Origin: JBKQVT01 sp963804825
Lineage (GTDB): Bacteria > Planctomycetota > Planctomycetia > Pirellulales > Thermoguttaceae
Reading direction: 5' to 3'
DNA: 64,000 nt
Assembly (NCBI GenBank): GCA_963804825.1
Contig: CAWDRV010000004.1
Location: 496,001-560,000 of the forward strand
Shown piece after piece: positions 55,141 through 64,000 of the stretch (positions are counted from its first letter, which is position 1; every line of letters begins with the position of its first letter). The translations under genes and the position numbers were made by a program. A model generated the notes under the pieces. That model had not been told where the DNA came from. It saw only the letters and a program-made list of their open reading frames with translations, and ran no database searches.

Positions 55141-55914
55141 TTATTTCCGGTCTTTCTTCAGGCGGATCTTGTAATTGCCCCGGGCCTGGTCGTGCTCCAA
55201 ATCCAGCAGGCCGCGGCTCTGGGCCTCCTCCAAGAGGTCGGAGAAATTGCGGTAACCGTAGTAGACCTCGTTGAAGTCGGGATGGACGCGGCGGATCGCC
55301 TGCTTGACCATCGATCCCCAAAGCGGCTCATAATCGAGTTCCAGCGACTGCACGATCTTCAACAGCCGGTCGATGGCCTCCTGCTTCTTGTCGGTGTGCT
55401 CTTTCTTCCCCTTCTTGGCGACAGACACGGCGACGGCCTTCTGCGCCTCGCGCGCCAGGTCGTCGTAATAAATGAATTCGTCGCAGGCGGCAATGAGCAG
55501 GTTCGACGTGGAACTCTTCACCCCGCAGCCGATCACCCGCTTGTCGTTCTCCTTCAGCTTCGAGACCAACGGCGAGAAGTCGCTGTCGCCGGACAGCAGG
55601 GCGAAGATGTCGATGTGGTCCTTGGCATAGCAGAGATCGAGGGCGTCGACCACCATGTGGATGTCGGCGCTGTTCTTGCCGCTGGCCTTGCTCTGGGGGA
55701 TGTCGATCAGCTCGATGCCCTGGGCGTGGAACTCGCGGATGGCGTCGCGATAGTTGCTCCAATCGCAATACGCCCGCTTGTAGACGACCCGCCCTTTCTC
55801 CAGCAGCCGCTTCAGGACCAACTGGATCTGGAACGCCTGATATTTGGCGTCGCGGACGCCGATGGCCAGGTTCTCGAAATCGACAAAAACGGCAATCAGG
55901 GGTTCCTCGGACAT
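55141..55914 (-). CDS. NYN-domain protein with C-terminal OST-HTH/LOTUS-like domain
   Basis: The protein has 257 residues from ATG 55914. NYN/LabA-type PIN fold: AVFVDFENLAIGVRD (metal-binding Asp), CDWSNYRDAI, KNSADIHMVVDALDL and LLSGDSDFSPLVSKL (catalytic Asp cluster). A Lys-rich linker leads to an OST-HTH-like C-terminus (LWGSMVKQAIRRVHPDFNEVYYGYRNFSDLLEEA). NYN proteins are RNA-degrading or RNA-binding; the LOTUS-like part could bind RNA or protein partners. Divergent from the LptD-like gene. Confidence 0.88.
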   Translation of the reverse strand: MSEEPLIAVFVDFENLAIGVRDAKYQAFQIQLVLKRLLEKGRVVYKRAYCDWSNYRDAIREFHAQGIELIDIPQSKASGKNSADIHMVVDALDLCYAKDHIDIFALLSGDSDFSPLVSKLKENDKRVIGCGVKSSTSNLLIAACDEFIYYDDLAREAQKAVAVSVAKKGKKEHTDKKQEAIDRLLKIVQSLELDYEPLWGSMVKQAIRRVHPDFNEVYYGYRNFSDLLEEAQSRGLLDLEHDQARGNYKIRLKKDRK

Positions 55915-56263
55915 GGCGTTTCCTCGTGGGGGGGACTGGCGTCGCGCAAGGCGGAGCTTGGTTCGATCTTGCTGTCGCCATTGTCGCTGCTCTCGGTCAA
56001 TTCCGCAAGGCGGCCGGGGCGGCGACGGAAGTTCTTTCGTGACAAGGAGTTGTGTGTCCAGCAACAATCTCGAACCCGCCTTGATCCGGCCGAGATTCCC
56101 CATTATAATCCCCCCGCTCGATTCCGGGCATTTTGCGTAAGGACTATTGTCTCTTCATTTTGCCGCGCTCCACGGGCCGCTCGCTGGAACGGGCAGCCGA
56201 CAGAGCAAGGATGCTAGTCTGCTGAAATATCCAGGGAAGAAACCGGCCGGCTCCCTGTGCGCC
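55915..56263. other. Divergent intergenic region of NYN and LptD-like genes
   Basis: About 350 bases. No gene is confidently seen. It carries both promoters. A TATAAT-like word (CCATTATAATCC) occurs near 56101-56112. The upstream continuation of the LptD-like frame (56147-56263) is open but composition and signal peptide favour the start at 56264. Confidence 0.4.
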
Positions 56264-59200
56264 ATGCCGCCGCGATGCGCGCCGCGGTGCCGCGCGCGCC
56301 GGGGACCGTTCCTCGCGGCGCTACTGGCCGTCTTCATGGCTGCCCCGACCGCGACGGCCGTCGAGCTGTCCGACTTCGAGGGGCCGCAGTCCGTCGTGGT
56401 CACGGCCGAGGCCGCCAACCGCTGGCAACAGGGCGGCTACGAGGTCTGGGTGTTGCGCGGCCATTGCCGCATCGTCCAAGGCGCCAGTTCGGCGCAGGCC
56501 GACGAAGCCGTCCTGTGGATCGACCACGCCGACGCCCTTTCGAGCCAACCGAGCAAGGTCATCGCCTACTTGGAAGGCGGCAAAGGCCGCGTGGTGATCC
56601 AAACCATTCGGGCCGGCCGGCCGGCCGGATTGACCGACAAGAGTTGGCTGGGGCGATTCCGCACCACCGCCGCGGTCGAGGTCCATGCCGGCATTGTCGC
56701 CGGGCGGCCCGACGTGTTGCCGGCCATCTATCAGCGCGGCATGGAGCGACGCAGTCCGGCCGGGGCCGACCTCCTGCATCGCGCCAGGGTCGAGCCGGCC
56801 CAATACGGCGCGCCGCCGCCGGCCCCCGTGGTGGGCAAGCCCCTGCCGCCGGGCACGCGGCAGATCCGCGTCTTTCCCCGCGGCGACGTCCCCGTCAACG
56901 TCCAGTGGGTCCGCGGCGGGGCAACGAACGAGGCTGTAGCGATCATCGACTCCGGCGTCAACTTCATCGTGGACGGCGTCGGCAAGTTCGGCAACCTCGA
57001 AGTCGGCCTGATCGACGTATCGGCCGACCGCATGGTGATTTGGACCCGCACCCAGGGCGAGCCGGAGCTGACCACCGGAAAAATGTCCCAGGACGAACGG
57101 GCGCCGCTGGAAATCTACATGGAAGGCAACGTCGTCTTCCGGCAGGGCGAGCGGGTGATCTATGCCAGCCGCATGTACTATGACGTGCCGAACCAGATCG
57201 GGACGGTGTTGGACGCCGACATGCTCACGCCCATTCCCAAGTACGACGGGCTGTTGCGGCTGCACGCCCAGATCCTCCAGCAAGTCAGCCCGGAGCGGTT
57301 CTTGGCCCAGGACGCCTTTCTCACGTCCAGCCGGCTGGGAGTGCCCGGCTATCGCCTGCAATCGAACGACGTCACTTTCGAGGACAAACCGGTCGTCGAC
57401 CCGGTCACCGGCCAGCCGGTGATCGATCCGATGACGGGCAAGCAGGAACACGACCGTTTGGCGACGTCGCGCAACGACATTCTCTATCTCGAGGACCTGC
57501 CCGTCTTCTGGTGGCCGGTCATGGCCACCGACTTGAACGAGCCCTCGTACTATCTCCGCCGCATCCAGTTCAAGCACGACAGCGTTTTCGGCACGCAAGT
57601 CCGCACGGACTTCAACATGTACCAACTGCTGGGGCTCCACAAGCCGCCGCGCGGCACCGACTGGGACCTCAGCCTCGATTACCTCGAGCATGCGCGGCTT
57701 CGGACACGGCACCACGTTCTTGTATCACGAGAAGGACCTCTTCGGCATTCCCGGCCAGTCGGCCGGACTGGTCGATTATTGGGGCATCTACGACAACGGC
57801 TACGACAACCTGGGCATCGACCGCTCGCACTTGCAGCCCGAGGTCGATTACCGCTATCGCTTCCTCCTGCAACACCGCCAGCAATTGCCCGAGGGATTCC
57901 AACTCACCGTGGAAGGCGGCGCGATCAGCGACCGCAACTTCCTCCAGGAATACTTCAAGGGCGAATGGGACACGTTGAAGGACCAGACCACCGACGTCGA
58001 GTTGAAACGCACGCAAGACAACATTTCCTGGAACGTCTTCGCTTCGGTCCAAACCGATCCGTTCGTCACCCAGTCGGAGTGGCTGCCGCGGGGCGATCAC
58101 TTCTGGCTGGGCCAGCCGCTGTTGGGCGACCGTCTCACCTGGTTCGAGCATTCCACGGCCGGCTATGCCGACTACCGCATCGCCACGCCGCCGACCGATC
58201 CGGCCGACGCCCCCTTCAGCCACATGCCCTGGGAACAGTTCAACCGGCGGGGCGAACGCCTGATTAGCCGCCAGGAGCTCGATTGGCCCCTTCAGGCCGG
58301 CCCGGTGAAAATCGTGCCCTATGCCCTGGGTGAACTGGGCCATTGGGGAGAAGCCCTCGACGGTGAATCGCTGGACCGCGCCTACGGGCAAGTCGGCGTC
58401 CGCGCCACGCTGCCCATGTGGTACGTCGATCCGACGGTCGAAAGCGATCTGTGGAACGTCCACGGCCTGGCGCACAAGGTCGATTTCGAGTTGCAAGTCT
58501 CCATCGCCGAAGCCAATCGGCGCCTGACGGATTTGCCGCTGTACGATCCGCTGAACGACTGGTCGGTCGAGGCATTCGAGCGCCGCTTCGTGACCAACAC
58601 GTACGGCATCGGGCCGATTGCGCCGCCGGGCCGCGCCCCCTGCCGCTGCAGGTGGACGAGCGGTTCTATGCCCTTCGCGCCGGCATGGGCGACTGGGTCA
58701 CCGCGCCGAGCATGGAGATCGCCGACGACCTGGACGCCATCCGCCTCGGCGTTCACCAGCGATGGCAGACCAAGCGCGGTCCGCCCGACGACTACCACAT
58801 CGTCGATTGGATCGAATTCAATTCGGACGTCACGTTCTATCCCGACGCGAGCCGCGACAATTTCGGCGACGCTGTGGGGCTGTTGGACTACAACTTCCGC
58901 TGGCACGTCGGCGACCGGCTGACGCTGATGTCCGACGGCATCTTCGATTTCTTCGATCTCGGCCAGCAAGAAGTCACGTTCGGCGCCTTCCTCGACCGGC
59001 CGCCGCGCGGCAGCCTCTACATGGGCGTGCGGCTCTTGCAAGGCCCCATCACCAGCAACATGCTCTCCATGTCCTACAATTACCAGATGAGCCCCAAGTG
59101 GATGTCGTCGTACGGCTTCAGCATCGACATGGCCGACCCCAAGAACGTCGGCCAACTGCTGCGCATCACGCGCATCGGAGAATCGCTGCTGGTCAGCGGC

Positions 59201-59335
59201 GGATTCACCTACGACGCGGCGCGCAACAGCGTGGGGGCGGTCTTCTCCGTCGAGCCGCGATTCCTGCCCAAGGGCCGGCTGGGCCAGGTCGGCGGCACCC
59301 ATATTCCACCCGCCGGCGCCTATGGACTGGAATAA
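56264..59335 (+). CDS. LptD/OstA-like outer-membrane protein (two frameshifts)
   Basis: About 1,020 residues from ATG 56264 with signal peptide (FLAALLAVFMAAPTATA). The N-terminal half has OstA-type beta-jellyroll segments (VLRGHCRIVQGASSAQADEAVLW; LEIYMEGNVVFRQGERVIYASRMYYD; FLTSSRLGVPGYRLQSNDVTFED). The C-terminal half is a barrel (YLEDLPVFWWPVM..., YYLRRIQFKHDSVFG, LDYNFRWHVGDRLTLMSDG, MSYNYQMSPKWMSSYGFSIDM). Single-base changes near 57695 and 58640 split it. Probably inserts lipid-like material into the outer membrane; Planctomycetota retain a divergent LptD. dgkA follows after five bases. Confidence 0.8.
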
Positions 59336-59340
59336 TCGCG

Positions 59341-59709
59341 ATGAGCGAAGACGACGTTCCCCGACGGTCCTGGGCGGACAAGTTCCGCGACGCCTTCCGC
59401 GGCGTCATGGCGGGCGTCCGCGGCCAGAGCAGCTTCTTCGTCCACTTCTTCCTCGCCGCCGCCGTCCTGATTACGGCCATGGTGTTGCACGTCGATCGCG
59501 TCGAGTGGTGCCTGCTGGTCCTCTGCATCGCCTTGGTGTTGGTCGCCGAGATGTTCAACAGCGCGCTGGAGTCGATGGCCCGGGCGATTACCGACCAGCC
59601 GAACCCGCAGATCGGCAACGCCCTGGACATCGGCAGCGCGGCCGTGCTGCTGATGGCCGTCGGCGCCGCGGCGGTCGGCCTGGTGATCTTTCTCAACCGC
59701 CTGGTGTAG
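59341..59709 (+). CDS. dgkA: Diacylglycerol kinase (DgkA type)
   Basis: A 122-residue integral membrane kinase: FRDAFRGVMAGVRGQSSFFVHF, three helices (FLAAAVLITAMVLH, CLLVLCIALVLVAEMFNSALE, DIGSAAVLLMAVGAAAVGLVIFL). The EMFNSALES motif and the NALDIGSAAVLL segment are diagnostic. It recycles diacylglycerol to phosphatidic acid. It starts five bases after the LptD-like gene, so it is translated from the same mRNA, which fits a joint envelope role. Confidence 0.95.
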   Translation: MSEDDVPRRSWADKFRDAFRGVMAGVRGQSSFFVHFFLAAAVLITAMVLHVDRVEWCLLVLCIALVLVAEMFNSALESMARAITDQPNPQIGNALDIGSAAVLLMAVGAAAVGLVIFLNRLV

Positions 59710-59809
59710 CCGCCGGGCTGGCGGCGGCAAGGAAACGAGGAAGGACGAAGGGGGAGCTAGTGTAGTGATTCAACATTGAGGGTACTAATGAGTTGGGTGA
59801 CCGTTTTCG

Positions 59810-60010
59810 CCCCGTAGGGGCGTTTGATCATAGCCCAGCAGTTTACTGCTGGGACGGCAAGCACAACCATTTTGTGTGGCAAGTCCCGTAGGGACGGCCG
59901 AAATGGGGCATCCGAATTTCGATCGTCCCTACGGGACGAAGATGGAATTGGGGCCCTTCGCTACCCAGCGATGAATCGCTGGGCTATTATCAAACGACCC
60001 TCCGGGTCGA
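59810..60010. repeat. Large composite inverted repeat (family D)
   Basis: CCCCGTAGGGGCGTTTGAT...AGCCCAGCAGTTTACTGCTGGG at the left and CCCAGCGATGAATCGCTGGGCTATTATCAAACGACCC at the right, with CCCGTAGGGACGG and CGTCCCTACGGGACG inside. A ~200-base composite repeat of nested hairpins after dgkA. Confidence 0.85.
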
Positions 60011-60101
60011 AATCCGCACCGAATTCCACTCCACGATAAGGATCCAACAGACTGACGCACTACGCGAGGAAGCCGGAGCCCGGGAAACGTTTGGTAATGG
60101 A

Positions 60102-60686
60102 TTACTTCGTGCCGCCAAGCGAAGCGCGGCCGAGGGCGGCGTACACGGGACCGGCCGGCGTCAACTCGCTGGAAAAGACCACCAACTCGCCGACGTGGCA
60201 CACGCCGGCGTCAAACTCCGCCTGCTGGCGGAGCAGGCCACCGAGGCTGGCCACCGCCGGGCCGCCGCTGCGGACCCGACCCAGCGTCAAGTGCGGCTCG
60301 AAACGGCGATGCTCCTTGCGAAAACCGAGTTTGCCAAGGGCCGCTTCCACCGAAGCGTGAAGGGCGATCATCGGCTCCTGGCCCCCGCGGGCGCCCAGCC
60401 AGACGGTCTTCGGCCGTCCGGCGTTGGGAAAGGCCCCCGCGCCGCGGACCTCCAGGTCGAACGGCTCGACGCCGGCGGCGGCGCGCTCGACGGCGTCGCA
60501 GACGCGGGGAATCTCCGCCACGGCGACTTCATCGAGGAATTTCAGCGTCAGGTGGAGGTTGCGGGGATCGACCCATTTCACGTCGGCCCCGGCGGCGCCC
60601 AGCGCGACGATCAGCTCGGCGGCCCGGCCGCGGACCGTCGCGTCGATCTCCACGGCAACGAACGTGCGCACGGTGCGTTTCATCAT
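60102..60686 (-). CDS. thpR: RNA 2',3'-cyclic phosphodiesterase (ThpR)
   Basis: The protein has 194 residues. Two HxTx motifs (HLTLKFLDE and HLTLGRVRS) define the 2H phosphoesterase fold; FVAVEIDATVRGR opens it. It acts on 2',3'-cyclic phosphate ends of RNA in the cytoplasm. ATG 60686 (MMKRTV). Nearby PfkB gene is on the same strand but separated by a repeat. Confidence 0.92.
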   Translation of the reverse strand: MMKRTVRTFVAVEIDATVRGRAAELIVALGAAGADVKWVDPRNLHLTLKFLDEVAVAEIPRVCDAVERAAAGVEPFDLEVRGAGAFPNAGRPKTVWLGARGGQEPMIALHASVEAALGKLGFRKEHRRFEPHLTLGRVRSGGPAVASLGGLLRQQAEFDAGVCHVGELVVFSSELTPAGPVYAALGRASLGGTK

Positions 60687-60752
60687 GGTTATGTGGGGTA
60701 TCCTGCAATTGGGGACAAGAAAACTGGCGTCTTGGCATAATCAGCGCGAAAA

Positions 60753-60899
60753 ATTTCTCACGCAAAGGCGCTAAGGTGCAAAGCCGCAAAGGAAGAGGAG
60801 GTGATGCGTGAATCGACGGTGAGTGGGGCAATCCAACCTTGTCTCTTTTCTTTTCCGTACCTTTGCGCCTTTGCGTCTTGGCGCCTTTGCGTGAAATCC
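60753..60899. repeat. Inverted repeat family E (CTCACGCAAAGGCGC)
   Basis: ATTTCTCACGCAAAGGCGCTAAGGTGCAAAG... at 60753-60792 is complementary to ...CCTTTGCGCCTTTGCGTCTTGGCGCCTTTGCGTGAAAT at 60860-60899, with about 65 unrelated bases between. Imperfect, ~40 base arms. Confidence 0.85.
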
Positions 60900-60987
60900 T
60901 CCTACCCAAGGACCATGCCATAGCGATGGTTGTCGTTGGTGTTGTTTCAACGGAATTCCCCGACACCCTCGGTCATATTGTCAGCAT

Positions 60988-61890
60988 TCAAAAGCTCAAC
61001 ATGCGACGGTACTGGGTCATGCGTTCTTCGAGGTCTTCCCGCTCGATCTGCTTGAGGCGGTCGAGACTGAAATCCTCGACGGTGAAACTGGCGGCGACGA
61101 TGCCGTAGCCCATGGCCTCCTTCAGCGTCGCCGGCTCGAAGTTGTCGCGTTCGGCCAGGTAGCCCATCATGCCGCCGGCAAAGCTGTCGCCGGCCCCGGT
61201 GGGATCGACGACGCGCGGGGTCGGATAGGCGGGCAGGACGTAGGTTTCGTGCTCGCTGAAGAACATGGCGCCGTGCTCGCCTTTCTTGATGACGACGAAG
61301 CGGGGGCCCAGGGCGCGGACCGCCTGTCCGGCCCGGACCAGGTTCTCGTCGCCGCTCAGGAGCTTCGCCTCGCTGTCGTTGAGCACCAGGCCGTCGATCC
61401 GCCGGAGCATCGCCAGCAGGTTCTCACGCTGGCCGACGATCCAGTGGTCCATCGTGTCGGCCACGGTCAGCGCGGCGCCCGGACACTGGTCCAACACGCG
61501 CATCTGCAACTGCGGCGAGCCGTTGGCCAGAAAGAGGACCTTGCATTGCCGGTAACGTTCCGGCAGCGTGGGATCGAATTGCTCCATGACGTTGAGTTGC
61601 AGGTCGAGCGTTTCGCGGTCGTTCATGTTGTCGAGGTAGCGGCCGCGCCAGCGGAACGTCTTTCCGCCGCGAACGACTTGCAGGCCCGAGGTGTCGATGC
61701 CGCGGGCCTGGAGCAGTTTGGTATATTCGGCGGGCCAATCCTCGCCGACCACGCCCGCCAGCCGCACCGAGGTGAAGTAGCTGGCCGCATAGGAGAAGAA
61801 GACGGCCGATCCGCCCAGCACGTCGTTGCGGCGTTGGGTGGGGGTTTCCACGCTATCGAAGGCGACCGATCCGACAACAACCAGCGGCAT
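60988..61890 (-). CDS. PfkB-family carbohydrate kinase
   Basis: The protein has 300 residues from ATG 61890. LVVVGSVAFDSVETP, VLGGSAVFFSYAAS, VRLAGVVGEDWPAEY, and the PfkB signature 2 (VVDPTGAGDSFAGGMMGYL) with catalytic Asp and anion hole. Closest to adenosine/ribokinase-type sugar kinases, substrate unknown. It is followed on the same strand by the GHMP kinase upstream (63065), gap of 147 bases. Confidence 0.9.
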   Translation of the reverse strand: MPLVVVGSVAFDSVETPTQRRNDVLGGSAVFFSYAASYFTSVRLAGVVGEDWPAEYTKLLQARGIDTSGLQVVRGGKTFRWRGRYLDNMNDRETLDLQLNVMEQFDPTLPERYRQCKVLFLANGSPQLQMRVLDQCPGAALTVADTMDHWIVGQRENLLAMLRRIDGLVLNDSEAKLLSGDENLVRAGQAVRALGPRFVVIKKGEHGAMFFSEHETYVLPAYPTPRVVDPTGAGDSFAGGMMGYLAERDNFEPATLKEAMGYGIVAASFTVEDFSLDRLKQIEREDLEERMTQYRRMLSF

Positions 61891-62037
61891 GACAGTTGAT
61901 CTCTTTCTCGCGGAAAAAGGGCGAAGACTGTGGATATCCATTATCGGCAAATGCGGCGAATAGGCAAGGGCCGGTTGTGTCGTACCGGCCAAAGGGGCTG
62001 AGGTTGCGTGCCACTTCCCCAGTGCCACGCGCCGTCT

Positions 62038-63065
62038 TTACTCCATGCGCGAAGGCTCTTCGATGGTTGGCCGCAGGACGCGGCAGCCGATGGCCCCAAG
62101 CTCGGTCTGCAAGCGCAAGAGCACCGCGTCGTTCGGATACGTGCCGACGATGGCGCCGCCGGAGCCGGCAAAATGGGCCGTCGCTCCCACGCTCCGCGCA
62201 CCGTTGGACCATGGCCGTCTGCCCGGCCGGCAAACGACAGATCGAGCGGCGCAGCTCGAAGTTGGCGTCCAGCAGCCGTCCGAATCGCTCGGCATCGCCC
62301 TCGATCAGGGCCGAGCGGGCTTGCGCCGCCAGGTCGGCCAGGCGCACAATCGCTTCGAGCACTGCCGGCTCGCCCTGTTGAAAACGGGCGCGGAGGTTGT
62401 CGTGGAAGACCTCGGTCGGCTCGCCGGCCTCGACGCTGTAGGCCAAGTACAGCGGCGGCAGCAGGCCCGGGTCCATCGCCTCGTAGACCCCGCACCGCAG
62501 ACCGGCGTGCTCTTCCATTCGCTCGCGGGCGAAATCCATGTACACGAGCCCTTCGTACACCTGGATGACGCGGTCTTGCAGGCCGGCGGGAACGGCCAAC
62601 TCTTCGTCTTCCACGGCCAACGCCAACGACGGCTGGAAGCGGCGTGGGAATCTCGACCCCGTGGAACTCCATCAGGCAGCGGAGCGTGGCCACGACGATC
62701 GCGCTGGAGCCGGCCAGGCCCACCTGGCGCGGGATGTTGCTCTCGTAGCGGAGGGTGAAATTGCGGTCGCCCAGCGCGTGGCCTTCTCGCCGGCAATACT
62801 CGGCGAACCGCTTGACCGTCGCCTTGACCAGCCGCAGCCCGCCATAATAGCCGTGCAGGCGGACGTCGCGGACCAACGCGTCGACCGACGCGAAGCGGCC
62901 TTGGTCCTCCCGGCTGGGCGTCAGCACCAACTCGTCCGATTCCGAAATCGCCGCTTCGGCCCAGAAGTCGCGCACGGCGACCGACAGCGTCTTGCCGAAA
63001 TAGCCGTCGGACGGATTGCCGGCCAAGCCGGCCCGGGCGTATGCTTTCTTGCGGATCGGGACCAT
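62038..63065 (-). CDS. GHMP kinase, glucuronokinase-like (two frameshifts)
   Basis: ATG 63065 opens ~340 residues. The start KKAYARAGLAGNPSDGYFGKT resembles plant glucuronokinase; the ATP motif is RQVGLAGSSAIVVATL; later segments VYEGLVYMDFARERMEEHAG and VGATAHFAGSGGAIVGTYP (with the GSGGA motif) are GHMP-like. Single-base indels near 62640 and 62205 divide it. Sugar-1-phosphate formation from a uronic acid is inferred. It precedes the PfkB kinase. Confidence 0.78.
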
Positions 63066-63202
63066 CGGAGGATATCTTAACGCGGCCGGGCTGCGGGAAG
63101 AAGGCAAGTATCGGCTGGCGACGGCCATCGAGGCTGTCTTCCGGCCGCGATGCCCTGATGCTACGATAGGCGTGCCATTTCAACCCCGCGGGACGAGACA
63201 CG

Positions 63203-63706
63203 ATGCTCCGATGGTTCACGCCCGATTATCGTGTCTCGAAGGTGGAAGCATTGACGCTGGATTTGCTCCGGCAGTGGGGGCTCGATTCCCTCCTGCTGGA
63301 CGCCGATTGCACCCTGAAGCGGTATCACCGCCCGGAGGTCGCGCCTGAGGTGGCGGCCTGGTTGGCCGAGATGCGTGCCGGCGGCATCGGTTTGTGCCTG
63401 GTCTCCAACGGTTATGGGCGGCGGATCGGGCAGTTTGCCGAGGGCCTCGGTTTGCCCTTTGTGGCGAAGGCGATGAAGCCCCTGCCGTGGGGGTGTCGGG
63501 CGGCCCTGCGAAAAATGGCGTTTCAGCCGGAACGTACGGCCGTGGTCGGGGACCAGATCTTCGCCGACATCCTGGCCGGTCGCCTGGCCGGGCTGAAAAC
63601 CATCCTCGTCGATCCGATCCATCCCGAGGAGGAGCCTTGGTTTACGCGGCTGAAGCGCCCACCCGAACGGTGGGTGCTCCGGAGGATGAAATTTTCGACC
63701 CCGTGA
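63203..63706 (+). CDS. YqeG-family HAD phosphatase
   Basis: The protein has 167 residues from ATG 63203. HAD motifs: SLLLDADCTLK (motif I, with DAD in place of DxDxT), LCLVSNGYGRRI (motif II), AKAMKPLP (Lys), VVGDQIFADILAGRLAGLKTILVDP (motif IV). This matches the YqeG/GEP4 family of phosphatidylglycerophosphate phosphatase-like enzymes. Divergent from the GHMP kinase. Confidence 0.88.
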   Translation: MLRWFTPDYRVSKVEALTLDLLRQWGLDSLLLDADCTLKRYHRPEVAPEVAAWLAEMRAGGIGLCLVSNGYGRRIGQFAEGLGLPFVAKAMKPLPWGCRAALRKMAFQPERTAVVGDQIFADILAGRLAGLKTILVDPIHPEEEPWFTRLKRPPERWVLRRMKFSTP

Positions 63707-63720
63707 CCATGATATAATTT

Positions 63721-63850
63721 GTTTCGGTTGCGGAGGGTCGGAAACTTGTAGGGTGGGTCAAGCGGAGCGAGACCCACCATCGGTTTTTCGCGGATTATGG
63801 TGGGTCTCGCTCCGCTTGACCCACCCTACCGGGTTTTCCGCAACAGAAAC
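63721..63850. repeat. Nested repeat: GTTTCNGTTGCGGA arms around a family B element
   Basis: Outer arms GTTTCGGTTGCGGA (63721-63734) and TCCGCAACAGAAAC (63837-63850) have one mismatch. The core is a family B element (63748-63829: GTAGGGTGGGTCAAGCGG...CCGCTTGACCCACCCTAC with inner GAGACCCACCAT/ATGGTGGGTCTC). The outer arms match those around a family A element at 28801. Confidence 0.92.
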
Positions 63851-63972
63851 TAATTTCAGACGCCTTGACATTTGGCTCGGTCGGGGGTCGAATAGAGTAT
63901 AGAGAGTGCGGCGGGCCGGTGCTCTGGGGCGAGGATGCGCGGATCGCACCGCGCAGCACGAGGAGGCTTCTC

Positions 63973-64000
63973 ATGCGATTACGGCCCGTTCGGTCCGGCG
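63973..64000 (+). CDS. Start of a gene cut by the right edge
   Basis: ATG 63973 follows GGAGG by seven bases (AGGAGGCTTCTC). Only nine codons are visible (MRLRPVRSG), so no function is assigned. TTGACA at 63865 and a weak -10-like TATAGA 27 bases further on lie upstream, but the spacing is too long for a good promoter. Confidence 0.55.

Noticed and set aside
63865..63903. Strong promoter for the gene at 63973
   Set aside because: TTGACA and the nearest TATA-like word are 27 bases apart, too far for sigma-70.

Overview
The window is GC-rich bacterial DNA that reads best as a Planctomycetota genome (Pirellulales-like). This is inference from content, since no rRNA or other phylogenetic marker is present. 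The supporting content is secreted PQQ-propeller, DUF11 and prenyltransferase-fold/HEAT proteins, a TonB receptor/YfiR pair, a fused MFS/spermidine-synthase-like protein, many short zinc-ribbon or Pro/Ala-rich proteins, and a dense population of dispersed palindromic repeats.

Layout. 1-6.9 kb: a minus-strand operon of secreted proteins (prenyltransferase/HEAT protein, lipoprotein, PQQ-propeller membrane protein, partial TPR-like protein). 7.2-14.1 kb: a signalling block with a phospholipid-type methyltransferase, an HD-GYP response regulator with a degenerate GGDEF protein, a FixJ-type regulator, a TonB-dependent receptor and YfiR, closed by a terminator. 14.2-25 kb: a membrane-anchored coiled-coil protein, LarC, a pseudo-receiver protein, a toxin-antitoxin pair, a DUF11 surface protein, a metallophosphoesterase, a small lipoprotein and the MFS/synthase fusion. 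25.3-26.7 kb: a histidine-kinase-like fragment and a response regulator.

27.3-41.4 kb is the centrepiece: a 15-gene gas vesicle (gvp) cluster, all on the plus strand (29940-39223). It holds gvpA, a GvpC-like coiled coil, gvpN, a coiled-coil orphan, gvpO, a zinc ribbon, gvpF/L-1, gvpG, gvpS, gvpK, gvpJ, an Hsp20 (GvpH-like), a CDC48-type double AAA ATPase, gvpF/L-2 and gvpF/L-3. Two paralogous NtrC-like regulators that lack the sigma-54 GAFTGA loop bracket it. The gvpK reading frame carries an in-frame copy of a dispersed palindromic repeat.

41.4-64 kb: an outer-membrane efflux channel, ROK kinase, two glycosyltransferases with a hypoxanthine phosphoribosyltransferase, a MATE exporter, a MarR-controlled MacAB-like efflux operon with a visible operator, a NYN-domain RNase-like protein, an LptD-like outer-membrane protein with DgkA, ThpR, a PfkB kinase, a glucuronokinase-like GHMP kinase, a YqeG-like phosphatase and the first codons of one more gene.

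Two cross-cutting observations affect how the annotation should be read. First, at least 17 otherwise well-conserved genes are split by single-base indels. This looks like sequence error more than gene decay, so these are annotated as whole genes with the break stated. Second, at least six families of palindromic repeats occur, some nested inside one another and some inside coding sequence.
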